Positions 39,956 to 47,904 of a stretch of 64,000 nt of DNA are shown piece by piece (the first letter of the stretch is position 1; each line of letters opens with the position of its first letter). Made by a program: the position numbers and the translations under genes. The notes below the pieces were generated by a model. That model searched no databases. It saw only the letters and a program-made list of their open reading frames with translations, and had not been told where the DNA came from. This DNA comes from CADDYT01 sp035294125 (GTDB taxonomy: Bacteria > Chloroflexota > Ktedonobacteria > Ktedonobacterales > Ktedonobacteraceae), in assembly GCA_035294125.1 (NCBI GenBank), contig DATGLM010000065.1:1-64000 (forward strand), read 5' to 3'.

Positions 39956-40735
39956 ATGCCAGCGATGAAAGACACAAAGATCGAAGAAGTTGTAGAGGAA
40001 CTGGATTGGCGTATCAACAAAGGACAATATACAGCAGGACAACGCTTACCATCAGAACGGGAGCTAGCCGAAGAGTTAAGCGTAAGCCGCGTAACAGTAC
40101 GCACCGCCTTACTTAGGCTGCAATCAGAAGGACTCATTGACATTGTTCCGCGAGGAGGCGCTTTCGTACGATCTCCACATACAAAGATTGTGATAGGACC
40201 AGCTAATCCGGCTGTAGCTAAAGGGCTAGAATTGAAACGCGCCGGTTCGTTCATTCGTGCCATGCAAGCAGAAGGTCATGAAACGTTGGTGCGCTTCGTC
40301 GAACCTTCTAAAATCATTCCGGCTGGAGAAGAGATCGCTGAGAAAATGGAAACCAGTCCAGAGACAGAGGTTTTGAGGAGATACCGTATTCATATCATAG
40401 ATCGTGTGCCGTACCGCATTCTGGACAGCTATTATCTAGCCTCACTTTTAGGAGGTCTCTCAGGCAAGGATGAGGGATATATTCCCCTATTCAAGTGGAT
40501 GCGTGAACATACAGGACTACGAGCGGCTAAAGCATTTGAGAAATTGAATAGTCGCATGCCAACAGCCGAAGAAGCTGCTTTGCTGAACATCGGCAGAAAT
40601 CAACCGGTTGTTGATATGGACAGGTGGGTATGGGCAGATAATGGCAAGCTGTTTGAGTATACCCATATCGTTGCGAATGCCGCCCTCCATGAATTTACCT
40701 ATTCTTATGATATAGATGAGGAGGCCAGCAAATGA
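39956..40735 (+). CDS. GntR-family transcriptional regulator with UTRA domain
   Basis: 259 residues from ATG 39956 (AAAGGAG upstream). The winged helix-turn-helix is classic GntR: QYTAGQRLPSERELAEELSV, SRVTVRTALLRLQSEGLI, VPRGGAFV (residues about 25-80). The C-terminal UTRA ligand domain follows (about 95-255: EVLRRYRIHIIDRVPYRILD, DSYYLASLL, INIGRNQPVVDMDRWVW-like). KorSA of pSAM2-type elements is of this class and represses replication/transfer genes. The dense palindromes in its upstream region support the same job here. The ligand might be connected with the two enzymes encoded downstream. Confidence 0.9.
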   Translation: MPAMKDTKIEEVVEELDWRINKGQYTAGQRLPSERELAEELSVSRVTVRTALLRLQSEGLIDIVPRGGAFVRSPHTKIVIGPANPAVAKGLELKRAGSFIRAMQAEGHETLVRFVEPSKIIPAGEEIAEKMETSPETEVLRRYRIHIIDRVPYRILDSYYLASLLGGLSGKDEGYIPLFKWMREHTGLRAAKAFEKLNSRMPTAEEAALLNIGRNQPVVDMDRWVWADNGKLFEYTHIVANAALHEFTYSYDIDEEASK

Positions 40736-41283
40736 TAAACCTTGACGAAGCCACCAAAACAGAGCTAGTGCGTGAAATTGCCTTGACACTGGCAAAGAAG
40801 CAGCGGTTAGCTTTCGCCTCAGACTTCCACGCTTTTGCTGAGGGAAGGCATTTAACTCTGGCAGGAGTGACCTTTGAGAACTTCTCCAAAGGCCCAAACA
40901 CCAAACGGAGCGATGGCGATGTAGTCGCACATGCCATTGTTATGGCCCTGGCAGCCGCAGTCAACAAAGGGGACATTGACGACTGGTTTCCCAATAAAGG
41001 TGAAACTGGTGCTCGCTCAATCGAGTATCTCACTGAGATGCGCTGCCGTCTCATCGAGCCAGAGCATCTAGTGCTAGGCACTGTAGATGTGACTATTCTC
41101 AGTGGAGAGCAGCCGCGCATGAAAAAGCGACTACCAGAAATGCAACACAACATAGCGGAAGGACTCGGTATCAGTCCCGACCAGGTTCACGTCAAAGTAA
41201 GTAGTATGGACGGCCAGGACGAGATCGCTCGCTTGGAAGGCATCGAAGCACGAGTGCTCATTAGTCTATGGGAAGGACTATAG
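40732..41283 (+). CDS. IspF-like protein (MECDP synthase fold) with altered metal site
   Basis: 183 residues; ATG overlaps the gntR stop (ATGA). From residue 29 it follows 2-C-methyl-D-erythritol 2,4-cyclodiphosphate synthase: SDFHAF (D31, H33 for D8/H10 of E. coli IspF), RSDGDVVAHAIVMAL, GDIDDWFPN, VDVTIL, RMKKRLPEM and VHVKVSSMD. Where IspF has the third metal ligand (AHSDGD), this protein has KRSDGD, so His became Arg at 59. There is an extra N-terminal helix of about 25 residues. Housekeeping IspF would not be expected on a mobile element. It may bind or process a CDP-like or other nucleotide ligand rather than make isoprenoid precursors. Confidence 0.75.
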   Translation: MINLDEATKTELVREIALTLAKKQRLAFASDFHAFAEGRHLTLAGVTFENFSKGPNTKRSDGDVVAHAIVMALAAAVNKGDIDDWFPNKGETGARSIEYLTEMRCRLIEPEHLVLGTVDVTILSGEQPRMKKRLPEMQHNIAEGLGISPDQVHVKVSSMDGQDEIARLEGIEARVLISLWEGL

Positions 41284-41339
41284 GGGGTCGTCTCTACTGA
41301 GCTTCGGGGGAACTCTTTCTTTTATTTGGGGAGAAACAG

Positions 41340-41912
41340 ATGAATATTGATGAACGACTGGTAAAGCAAGCTGAGCAGAAAGCCAGTTTGCTTTTAGAGC
41401 CACTCGGCGACCGTTGGTTACATACACTCGGTGTGGTCAGACAAGCCTGTGTAGTTGGACAAGCCTTTGAAGAGGAAGATCGTCTTTACCTGATCGCAGC
41501 CGCCTACTTACATGATATTGGTTATGCGCCATCATTGCAAAAAACTGGCTTCCACCCTATTGATGGGGCAGCCTACGTCAGAGAAACATTTGGCGACGAA
41601 CGGCTTGCATCGCTCATAGCTTACCATTCGGAAGCCCAGGTCGAGGCGCGACTACGAGGTTATGCTTCAGCCCTTGACCAATTCCCCCGCGAACATTCAG
41701 CAGTCGCTGATGCACTTACCTACTGCGATATGACCACCAGCCCAACCGGCAAAAGCATCACCTTTGAAGAGCGCATAAACGACATTCTTAGCCGTTATGA
41801 CGAAACAAGCATAGTCAATCAGTCAATCCGGCAAGCCAGACCCTCATTACTTGCCGATGTGGAGCATACACAACAGAAACTTCAAGAACACCACCTCATT
41901 CACCACGCCTAA
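41340..41912 (+). CDS. HD-domain phosphohydrolase
   Basis: 190 residues, 56 bases after the IspF-like stop. HD metal residues are readable: H28 (WLHTLGVV), H58-D59 (AYLHDIGYAP), H72 (GFHPIDGAAYV), H96 (AYHSEAQ) and a late Asp (ALTYCDMTTSPTG, near 130). HD enzymes hydrolyse phosphate esters of nucleotides or cyclic nucleotides. Together with GntR and the IspF-like protein it forms a small plus-strand unit that ends at a hairpin terminator. The target is unknown; a nucleotide signal is the natural guess. Confidence 0.85.
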   Translation: MNIDERLVKQAEQKASLLLEPLGDRWLHTLGVVRQACVVGQAFEEEDRLYLIAAAYLHDIGYAPSLQKTGFHPIDGAAYVRETFGDERLASLIAYHSEAQVEARLRGYASALDQFPREHSAVADALTYCDMTTSPTGKSITFEERINDILSRYDETSIVNQSIRQARPSLLADVEHTQQKLQEHHLIHHA

Positions 41913-41948
41913 AACACCTCCAGCATTCCAGATTTAAGGAACCAAAAA

Positions 41949-41993
41949 GCCCGGGATGCATCTTAATGAAAAGATGCTATCCTGGGCCTTTTT
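41949..41993 (+). terminator. Terminator after the HD gene
   Basis: GCCCGGGAT-GCATCTT pairs with AAGATGC-ATCCTGGGC around a short loop, followed by CCTTTTT. Ends the GntR-IspF-HD unit. The 225 bases from here to the right repeat hold no gene. Confidence 0.75.
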
Positions 41994-42155
41994 CCTCTTC
42001 CAACCCGAACGGGATGCCTCAGCCTTTTAACCCTATACATAAGTAACGAGAAAAGAGTACAGAACCCCTTCCAGAGACGACTCAATCTCTCAGACAATCC
42101 ATCTTTATAGCTTGTAGCACAGAAGGCAGACCCCAATCTTTTCTCTTTTCCAAAA

Positions 42156-42172
42156 TCTCCTGACTTCCAGGC
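42156..42172. repeat. TCTCCTGAC repeat near the right end
   Basis: TCTCCTGACTTCCAGGC differs by one base from TCTCCTGACCTCCAGGC at 31773. It is 48 bases inside the right core repeat. Candidate arm-type integrase site. Confidence 0.45.
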
Positions 42173-42219
42173 AGCCAACTACTTATCAAGTCCCTTCTAG
42201 AGCCAATCGGTGTATTGTT

Positions 42220-42287
42220 GAGACTTAAAATCTCCTGACCGCGAGGTCGTGAGGGTTCGAGTCCCTCTCGCCCCATCAGGTTTCTCA
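42220..42287. repeat. Right attachment-site repeat (partial tRNA-Leu copy)
   Basis: 68 bases identical to 31576-31643: the 3' part of tRNA-Leu from the anticodon stem onward plus 12 bases. The 5' part of a tRNA is absent, so this copy is not functional. Confidence 0.93.
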
Positions 42288-42300
42288 TATTTTCCCGACG

Positions 42301-42340
42301 ACAACACCGGCACAGTGAATGTTCACTGCGCCAGTGTTGT
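42301..42340. terminator. 19-bp imperfect hairpin, ancestral tRNA terminator
   Basis: ACAACACCGGCACAGTGAA (42301-42319) pairs with TTCACTGCGCCAGTGTTGT (42322-42340) with two mismatches. Before insertion it would follow tRNA-Leu by about 15 bases; now it sits after the right repeat and downstream of the minus-strand DUF929 gene. Confidence 0.65.
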
Positions 42341-42399
42341 CTACCAGTGTCTCTATAAGATTTGTTTTGCCCCGCCATTTTCAAAGCTATTGACAACAC

Positions 42400-43569
42400 T
42401 TAATCCTGGCGCCTGACATAGGCGACGGGAGCGCTGCCAATAGCAGCAAGCTGCGGCCCACCAGCATTGAAGGACGCCTTGTTGAGCTGTGCCTCAATGG
42501 CCGGAATGGGGGCAGCCTGGCAGACAGAGGCGGGCTGCTGATTGGTGCTCTCACAGATTGCCGCCGTCAGATAGTTGGCACCGCCGATAATACCCTGCGC
42601 CATCTGCGAACTGGGATCCGAGAGCGCGCTGGCAATCTGCTGCCAGTTCTGGCCCTGTAGCAACTGTGGTGAATAAGCAGGGCCGATCATGATATACTTG
42701 TTCGCGATGTCGACGAAAGGAATACTGCCTGGTTGAGAGGTATATGGAGACGCGTCGTACTGGTTCACCAACTGCTGCTCCTGCGCGGTCGGCGTCTCAA
42801 GGGTGACATAGCCACCGCTGCTGTCAGGCTGGTTAGTTGTGGTCTCGACCGAGACAAAATCGATATAGGAGCTGGTGTAGCTACTGCCATAGAACGAGAA
42901 GGTCGGAGTGCTTGCATACACATCACTGGCCGAGGAAGTCGTGATGCTCAGGTTCTTGAAGGTGCCGAAGCGGCTGAGCGCGACAATCATGGACCAGCGT
43001 TGTGCCGCGCAATAAGGGCAGTATTCCGCACCATAGTAGAAAAATTCGGGTTTGCCGCTCGGGCCTGTCAGGGAAGGCTGACCTGAAAGGGGAATGGGCG
43101 TGGTCTGCACCTGGCCGATATCGACGGACTGCAAGACCGATGGACTGACGTTTGTTACCTCGTTGACGACCTGTTGGGGGGCAGCCTTACGCCCGTTAAT
43201 AGCTATGGATGACGAGCCTGACGACTGCGACTGGTTCGAGAGATAGAAAAAGATACCAACGGCTGCCGCGACCACGAGCAGGGCAACCGCTACCCATACA
43301 ACCGGGCTGACGGCGGGAGAAGCCTGCTTGCGCCCTCTACTGCCACTATGTGTATTGTGTGTGTTGCGCGTTTTTGCCCGGTTGCGCTCAGCGCTCGCCA
43401 TCTGCTGCTGTCTCTGTGCCTCGCGCCGCTGCGCCGCCGACGTCTTCTGCGCTGTAGATTTCTGCGCCGAAGACGATTGCTGTGTAGATGACCCCACCGC
43501 AGACGATGACTGTTGCGATGACGTCGCTCGCTGTACCGAGGATGATTTCTGCGATTTCGACTTTGCCAT
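42400..43569 (-). CDS. DUF929 thioredoxin-like membrane-anchored protein
   Basis: 389 residues. A Ser/Gln/Lys-rich cytoplasmic head (about 1-85), one membrane helix (VVWVAVALLVVAAAVGIFFYL, about 92-112), then an external DUF929 domain. It has FFYYGAEYCPYCAAQRW with a CPYC redox motif near 185, and conserved FVDIANKYIMIG. DUF929 proteins are thioredoxin-fold proteins thought to act in extracytoplasmic thiol redox. Another Cys pair (ICESTNQQPASVCQ) lies near the C-terminus. GGAAGAAG lies upstream of ATG 43569. The low-complexity head is typical of this genome's surface proteins. Confidence 0.85.
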   Translation of the reverse strand: MAKSKSQKSSSVQRATSSQQSSSAVGSSTQQSSSAQKSTAQKTSAAQRREAQRQQQMASAERNRAKTRNTHNTHSGSRGRKQASPAVSPVVWVAVALLVVAAAVGIFFYLSNQSQSSGSSSIAINGRKAAPQQVVNEVTNVSPSVLQSVDIGQVQTTPIPLSGQPSLTGPSGKPEFFYYGAEYCPYCAAQRWSMIVALSRFGTFKNLSITTSSASDVYASTPTFSFYGSSYTSSYIDFVSVETTTNQPDSSGGYVTLETPTAQEQQLVNQYDASPYTSQPGSIPFVDIANKYIMIGPAYSPQLLQGQNWQQIASALSDPSSQMAQGIIGGANYLTAAICESTNQQPASVCQAAPIPAIEAQLNKASFNAGGPQLAAIGSAPVAYVRRQD

Positions 43570-43823
43570 AGTTTCTTCTTCCTTCTGAATGACTCAGAGA
43601 TTACCGTCACTATTGTATCACTGGAGGGCAAGTACCTTTTCCCTGTCTACTTCTCATTTCCTTTCAGAAATACCTTCCTCGCAATGACGATAAGATAAAG
43701 GGAGAAAATAAGGCTTCTACCTTATAGACAAACGTAACCATGTAATATATGCTACGTTGTAGTGTTTGGAAGGCTTTATCTGATGGATCTTTCATACAAG
43801 GCTCATGCAAATCTGCATGTTCT
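43570..43823. other. Divergent intergenic region, DUF929 / CopD
   Basis: No gene. CATGCA-AATC-TGCATG (43804-43819) is a small palindrome immediately before the plus-strand promoter at 43824, a plausible regulator site. AACGTA near 43732 and TACGTT near 43751 form another loose pair. Confidence 0.4.
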
Positions 43824-43853
43824 TTGTAACTCTGTACGTATACGTTCCATAGT
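43824..43853 (+). promoter_or_regulatory. Probable promoter of the CopD-like gene
   Basis: TTGTAA at 43824-43829 and CATAGT at 43848-43853, 18-base spacer. The start would be about 43860, 40 bases before ATG 43900. Confidence 0.45.
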
Positions 43854-43899
43854 ACGTTACGCGAAACAGCCGTGAGATAGATCGGAATCGATTACCGTC

Positions 43900-45396
43900 A
43901 TGAATATCACTCTCTTCGCAATGATCACGCTGATCGAGCTGGGGGCTGTCTTCTGGGTAGGCGCGCAGTTCTGGCAATTGTTCGTGCTGCAACCGGCTGT
44001 CGAAGACACATCCCCGGAAACACGCTCGATCATCAGCAAGGCACAACAGCGTTTCGAACGGCTCTTTTCAGCCGGGACGCTGCTGGTTCTGCTACTGGCA
44101 AATATCGGGGCGCTGCTGGGACAGGCCGCAAGCATCAACGACGGCTTTAGCCCCGGCACACTGGTCAACCTGGCTACCGCAGGGCGCAGCGGCACCTTCT
44201 GGCTCTTGCTTGAAGCGATTTTGCTGCTGGCGTTCCTCATCGCCCTGTATCAGCTCTTTACGCGGGAACACAGGTCACAGCCGGTCAGCACCGCGCTGGC
44301 CTGGGTCAATCTCCTGCTCGGCCTCGCGCTTTTCCTGGTCATGAGCCTGTCGAGCCAGACGGCAGATACCAGAAGCAATCTCGTCGTCTTCGCGATCCCT
44401 GTTGACTGGCTGCACCTGCTGGCCGCGGCTCTCTGGGTCGGGGGCTTGCTGTACCTTGCCACCACCTACCTGCCCATCCTGCAACACCTGTCGCTTCAGG
44501 AGCGAGCGCGTTCGCTGGTGACGATCCTTCCGTACTATACCCCCTGGGTCATCGCGGGCATCGTCATTCTGGCTGTGACAGGGCCATTCAGCGCCGCCCT
44601 GCACTTCTACTCACCAGAGCAGCTCTTCTCCACACCCTATGGCCGCACGCTGCTCATCAAAACCCTGCTCGTGATTGGCCTGCTGGTGCTCAGCGCCGTC
44701 TATATCTACGCTCTCCTGCCGCGTCTTAAAAAGGAAACAGACAAATATGCGTACACCGTTCAGCGTCTCCAGGCCATGCAGGCTCCCGCGCCAGAACCAG
44801 AGCCTGCAAAGATGAAACAGGCGCAGCCTATCGACAGCGCGGCAGGCGAGAAGACAACACGGGAACGGGGGCGTGTCAACGCACTCAGTCACCAGGTCAA
44901 GCTGCGCGAGGAGCGGCTGATGAAGAGAACGCAGCAGTTAAGCGGCATTCTACGCTGGGGCGCGCTGCTGGGCGTGGGCATCATGATCTGCGTCGGTCTG
45001 ATGAACGTTTTGTCCGGCACCCTTTCACCCACTACCGGCGTCACTCAGCCTGTCACCAGACCCGGCCCGTTCAAAGCGACCAGGCAAACAGCCGATGGCA
45101 AGTTCACAGTCAAACTCACCGTCAGTCCCAACACTTTCGGGACAAATAATTTTACCGTCACCGTGATTGATAACAGCACGGGCCAGCCAACCTCAAATGT
45201 GAAAGTGACGCTGTTCACCAACATGCTGGATATGGATATGGGGACCGATACTATCCCCTTGCAGTCCGATGGCAAAGGCAATTTCAGCGCGCCCGGCGAG
45301 CTGGCAATGGCGGGCAACTGGGATATTCGCATCGAGGTACGCACGCATGACAACGCGCTGCATACAGCAGATGTCCACCTGTATACCCCCTTCTAG
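43900..45396 (+). CDS. CopD-domain membrane protein with YtkA-like C-terminal domain
   Basis: 498 residues. About eight membrane helices in residues 1-290 form a CopD-type domain (WLHLLAAALWVGGLLYLATT is the signature His-containing helix; GRTLLIKTLLVIGLLVLSA near 255). A charged cytoplasmic stretch (about 290-350), another helix (GALLGVGIMICVGLMNVLSG) and a beta-sandwich YtkA/FixH-like domain complete it; the last contains TLFTNMLDMDMGTDTIPL with Met residues that could bind copper. A copper import or sensing role is likely from the family. Three secreted beta-propeller proteins and redox genes follow on. Confidence 0.85.
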   Translation: MNITLFAMITLIELGAVFWVGAQFWQLFVLQPAVEDTSPETRSIISKAQQRFERLFSAGTLLVLLLANIGALLGQAASINDGFSPGTLVNLATAGRSGTFWLLLEAILLLAFLIALYQLFTREHRSQPVSTALAWVNLLLGLALFLVMSLSSQTADTRSNLVVFAIPVDWLHLLAAALWVGGLLYLATTYLPILQHLSLQERARSLVTILPYYTPWVIAGIVILAVTGPFSAALHFYSPEQLFSTPYGRTLLIKTLLVIGLLVLSAVYIYALLPRLKKETDKYAYTVQRLQAMQAPAPEPEPAKMKQAQPIDSAAGEKTTRERGRVNALSHQVKLREERLMKRTQQLSGILRWGALLGVGIMICVGLMNVLSGTLSPTTGVTQPVTRPGPFKATRQTADGKFTVKLTVSPNTFGTNNFTVTVIDNSTGQPTSNVKVTLFTNMLDMDMGTDTIPLQSDGKGNFSAPGELAMAGNWDIRIEVRTHDNALHTADVHLYTPF

Positions 45397-45405
45397 GGTA
45401 CATGC

Positions 45406-45434
45406 TTGACGCCTTTGCATATATCCTCTATTCT
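45406..45434 (+). promoter_or_regulatory. Promoter of the lipoprotein gene
   Basis: TTGACG at 45406-45411 and TATTCT at 45429-45434, 17-base spacer; start about 45441, giving a leader of about 105 bases. Confidence 0.55.
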
Positions 45435-45547
45435 ATCAACACAACAGATAGCACAGAGGAACGTATAAACACGTAGGCGCGTCGACCAGCCCTGGCCGGT
45501 CTACTGAGCGTCTGCGTTTTCGGTATGCATATAAACATGGAGAGACG

Positions 45548-46645
45548 ATGAAAATAGCTTTTTTTCACAAGCGAAAGCCGATGGCCCTGTTCATCCCTGG
45601 CCTGTTCGTTCTGCTTGCGCTCTTGTTCAGTTCTTGCAGTCTCGATTCCACTAACCCTCCCTCACAGGCGACAGCAGCCTCAACATTTCCGCCGGTGAAT
45701 GGCTTCGGCAGCGCGGAAAATCACGTCCACTCGCTGATGGCGCAGTCGGATTCCGTGCTCATACTGGCAACGCACTATGGCATCTTCCGTTCGTCGGATG
45801 GGGGCGCTAACTGGCAGCAGGTCACATCAGGGCCGAACCAGCCGATGCAGGGCCTGATGGAATACTCCCTCGTTGCCAGCCCGCTCAATCCGCAGCGTCT
45901 CTACGTGCTTACCCTGCCCGCCACGATCCCTCATGCAGGTACACTCGGCCTCTACACCAGCGCGGACGATGGCAAAACCTGGCAACTATCTATCCCTACC
46001 GCCAGCGTCACCTCCAGTTCCATCTATATGGTTGCAGCGGGCAACGATACACCGGACGAGGTCTACATCTACCTGCCCGATCTCGGCGCGCTAGGTCTGC
46101 GCGTCAGCCTGGACGATGGCAAGCATTTTTCCAGCACGGGAACGCTTCCTTTCAGCAACATCCTGGGCCTGATCGCCATTCCTAACCAGCCGGGACACCT
46201 GCTCATCTATGGCAGCGGCGGCATCGCAAGCAGCAGCGATGGCGGCACGCACTGGCAGGTTATCAAGGGCATCAGCGGGGAAATCTACGAGATGCATATG
46301 GCAGGACCGCACACTCCTATCTATGCATCCGGCGACTCTGGCATTTATGTCTCACAGGACGATGGTAAGACATTTCAGCTTGTCAATCAGACTTCCTATG
46401 CCGGGCTTGCCCCCTCGCTCACACAGCCCCAGGTCGTTTATGGCAAAACCGGCCTGACCGTCTTCCGCAGCACCGATGGAGGCCATACCTGGAAAGCGCT
46501 GCCGCATATTAGCGGGAATCTCAGCAACCTGGCCGTCGATCCGACAAACGCCGCGCAGGTCTATCTCGCGCTCTCCTATCCCACCGCCGTCTACCTGTTG
46601 AACAGCAGCGGAACAATATGGACATCGCTCACACCGAAAATATAG
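45548..46645 (+). CDS. Lipoprotein with BNR/sortilin-like beta-propeller
   Basis: 365 residues. Signal peptide with lipobox LLFSSC, lipidated Cys 30. The mature part consists of repeated BNR/photosynthesis-II-stability-type units: FRSSDGGANWQQV, YTSADDGKTWQL, SLDDGKHFSSTG, SSSDGGTHWQVI, YVSQDDGKTFQL and FRSTDGGHTWKALP, each Ser/Asp-x-Asp-Gly-Gly-x-x-Trp. This gives a propeller on the outer face of the membrane. Ligand unknown. GGAGAG is upstream of the ATG, and the next propeller gene starts 13 bases after its stop. Confidence 0.85.
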   Translation: MKIAFFHKRKPMALFIPGLFVLLALLFSSCSLDSTNPPSQATAASTFPPVNGFGSAENHVHSLMAQSDSVLILATHYGIFRSSDGGANWQQVTSGPNQPMQGLMEYSLVASPLNPQRLYVLTLPATIPHAGTLGLYTSADDGKTWQLSIPTASVTSSSIYMVAAGNDTPDEVYIYLPDLGALGLRVSLDDGKHFSSTGTLPFSNILGLIAIPNQPGHLLIYGSGGIASSSDGGTHWQVIKGISGEIYEMHMAGPHTPIYASGDSGIYVSQDDGKTFQLVNQTSYAGLAPSLTQPQVVYGKTGLTVFRSTDGGHTWKALPHISGNLSNLAVDPTNAAQVYLALSYPTAVYLLNSSGTIWTSLTPKI

Positions 46646-46658
46646 AGAGGAAAAGATT

Positions 46659-47855
46659 GTGAATAGACAGTTAGAGCGGCCTTCCTCCCGCTCCTGGCTC
46701 TTTTTACGCATAGGGGGGGAAATATTCACAGGGATGGCGCTGCTGCTGGCCGTGCTCGTGCTTCCGGGGCGCGTCTCTGCCGATGGTGGAGCGCCTAACC
46801 TGGCCTATGTAGCGGGCACTCCACAGGGCATCGGCGTCATTGATATTCAGCAACAGAAAGTGACGAAGACCATCTCGGTGCCGGGCGACCCTCATACCGT
46901 CCTGCTCAGCCTGGACGGGCGTTTCCTCTACGTCTCGCAGCCGGGACTTAACCGCGTCTCCATCATCTCGGCCAGCACAGGGCAAACGATCTGTTCGGCA
47001 AATGTTCCGGGCCAGCCAACGCTGCTGTCAATTGACCCCGGAACAAATATCCTTTACGCGGCAGGCAATGGAGCGGATCGCATCACCGGCCTCAGCGACA
47101 CGACCTGTGCGCTTAAACAGACGATCACGCTGCAAAGCCCTGTCTACGGGCTGGCGGTTGCCGTGGTTGGCACAGGCGACAACGGGGGAACGGGCAACCA
47201 GCTCTGGGCCTCTGAGAACAAGGACATCGTCTACTACAACTCGTCCGGCAAGCAGCTTGGCAGCTTTCCCATTCCGGGCGGGCCGCAATATATCACTATT
47301 CCCGCCGGGTCTGCCATCTACACGACCACACGCCAGGGCGCTGTCTACGCCATCGATCTCAATTCGCTCAAAGTCACAGGGCCGCTTATCAGCGATGGTC
47401 CATATGGCACCATGGATTATGATGCCATGACCGACGAGATATACGTACCCAATGTGCAAAAAGAGCAGATCGATGTCCTGACTCCCCTGGTGACAGGCGC
47501 GGCAACTCCACACGAACCGGCGCGCATCATTCCCCTGGGTGTGAAACCGGAATCTATCGCCATCACCAGCGATGGACAACTCGGGTTTGTGGCGCTGAAC
47601 GGAGGTAATGTCGCCATGCTGGATATTCCAGGGCAGCAGCTCATCAATACTATCCATGTGGGAGGCAATCCGCATTTTATTATCACGGGCCTCTACCCGC
47701 CATTGATCGGCAGCACGCCGCAGCAAGCTTCGTTCTGGAGCACCGTCGCCACCGTAGTAGCTTACGTCCTTGTCGCCGCCCTCATCATCATCCCCATCCT
47801 GTTCTATCGCCGCTATAGCCGCGCTCGCTCCTTCAAAAAAGACATTAAGGAGTAA
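46659..47855 (+). CDS. YVTN-type beta-propeller protein, C-terminally anchored
   Basis: 398 residues from GTG 46659 (GAGGAAAAG upstream). An N-terminal signal sequence (GMALLLAVLVLPGRVSA) precedes YVTN/NHL-type repeats: QGIGVIDIQQQKVTKTISV, GRFLYVSQPGLNRVSII, GTNILYAAGNGADRI, and GQLGFVALNGGNVAMLDI. A C-terminal helix (VATVVAYVLVAALIIIPILF) and a basic tail hold it in the membrane. Surface-exposed protein, co-transcribed with the lipoprotein; role unknown, perhaps scaffolding of the copper/redox system. Confidence 0.82.
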   Translation: MNRQLERPSSRSWLFLRIGGEIFTGMALLLAVLVLPGRVSADGGAPNLAYVAGTPQGIGVIDIQQQKVTKTISVPGDPHTVLLSLDGRFLYVSQPGLNRVSIISASTGQTICSANVPGQPTLLSIDPGTNILYAAGNGADRITGLSDTTCALKQTITLQSPVYGLAVAVVGTGDNGGTGNQLWASENKDIVYYNSSGKQLGSFPIPGGPQYITIPAGSAIYTTTRQGAVYAIDLNSLKVTGPLISDGPYGTMDYDAMTDEIYVPNVQKEQIDVLTPLVTGAATPHEPARIIPLGVKPESIAITSDGQLGFVALNGGNVAMLDIPGQQLINTIHVGGNPHFIITGLYPPLIGSTPQQASFWSTVATVVAYVLVAALIIIPILFYRRYSRARSFKKDIKE

Positions 47856-47866
47856 GAGCTTTGCCT

Positions 47867-47901
47867 GCTGGCGGGAATTGTTCTTTCCCGCCAGCCATTT
47901 T
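47867..47901 (+). terminator. Terminator after the propeller operon
   Basis: GCTGGCGGGAA (47867-47877) pairs with TTCCCGCCAGC (47885-47895), followed by CATTTTT. Confidence 0.8.
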
Positions 47902-47904
47902 TGC

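Larger units (their letters stand above)
31576..42287. mobile_element. Integrative element (~10.6 kb) in tRNA-Leu(UAA)
   Basis: Perfect 68-bp direct repeats at 31576-31643 and 42220-42287 bound the element; one unit of insertion is 10,644 bp. The tyrosine integrase lies next to the left repeat. Inside are an HUH-type Rep, a minus-strand operon of about fifteen small genes, a structured 34.6-34.9 kb segment and a divergent GntR-IspF-like-HD unit. The arrangement int-rep-...-GntR repressor resembles actinomycete integrative and conjugative elements (AICEs such as pSAM2). However, no FtsK/TraB-like translocase, relaxase or type IV secretion gene is visible, so it may be mobilised by helpers or have lost transfer genes. 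Confidence 0.9.

Noticed and set aside
40732..41283. Housekeeping ispF
   Set aside because: Metal ligand His is replaced by Arg, there is an N-terminal extension, and it lies on a mobile element without ispD or other pathway genes.
42082..42399. Minus-strand frame containing GREGLEPSRPRGQ
   Set aside because: It reads the partial tRNA-Leu copy in antisense; this GLEPSRP-type peptide is a common false gene at tRNAs.
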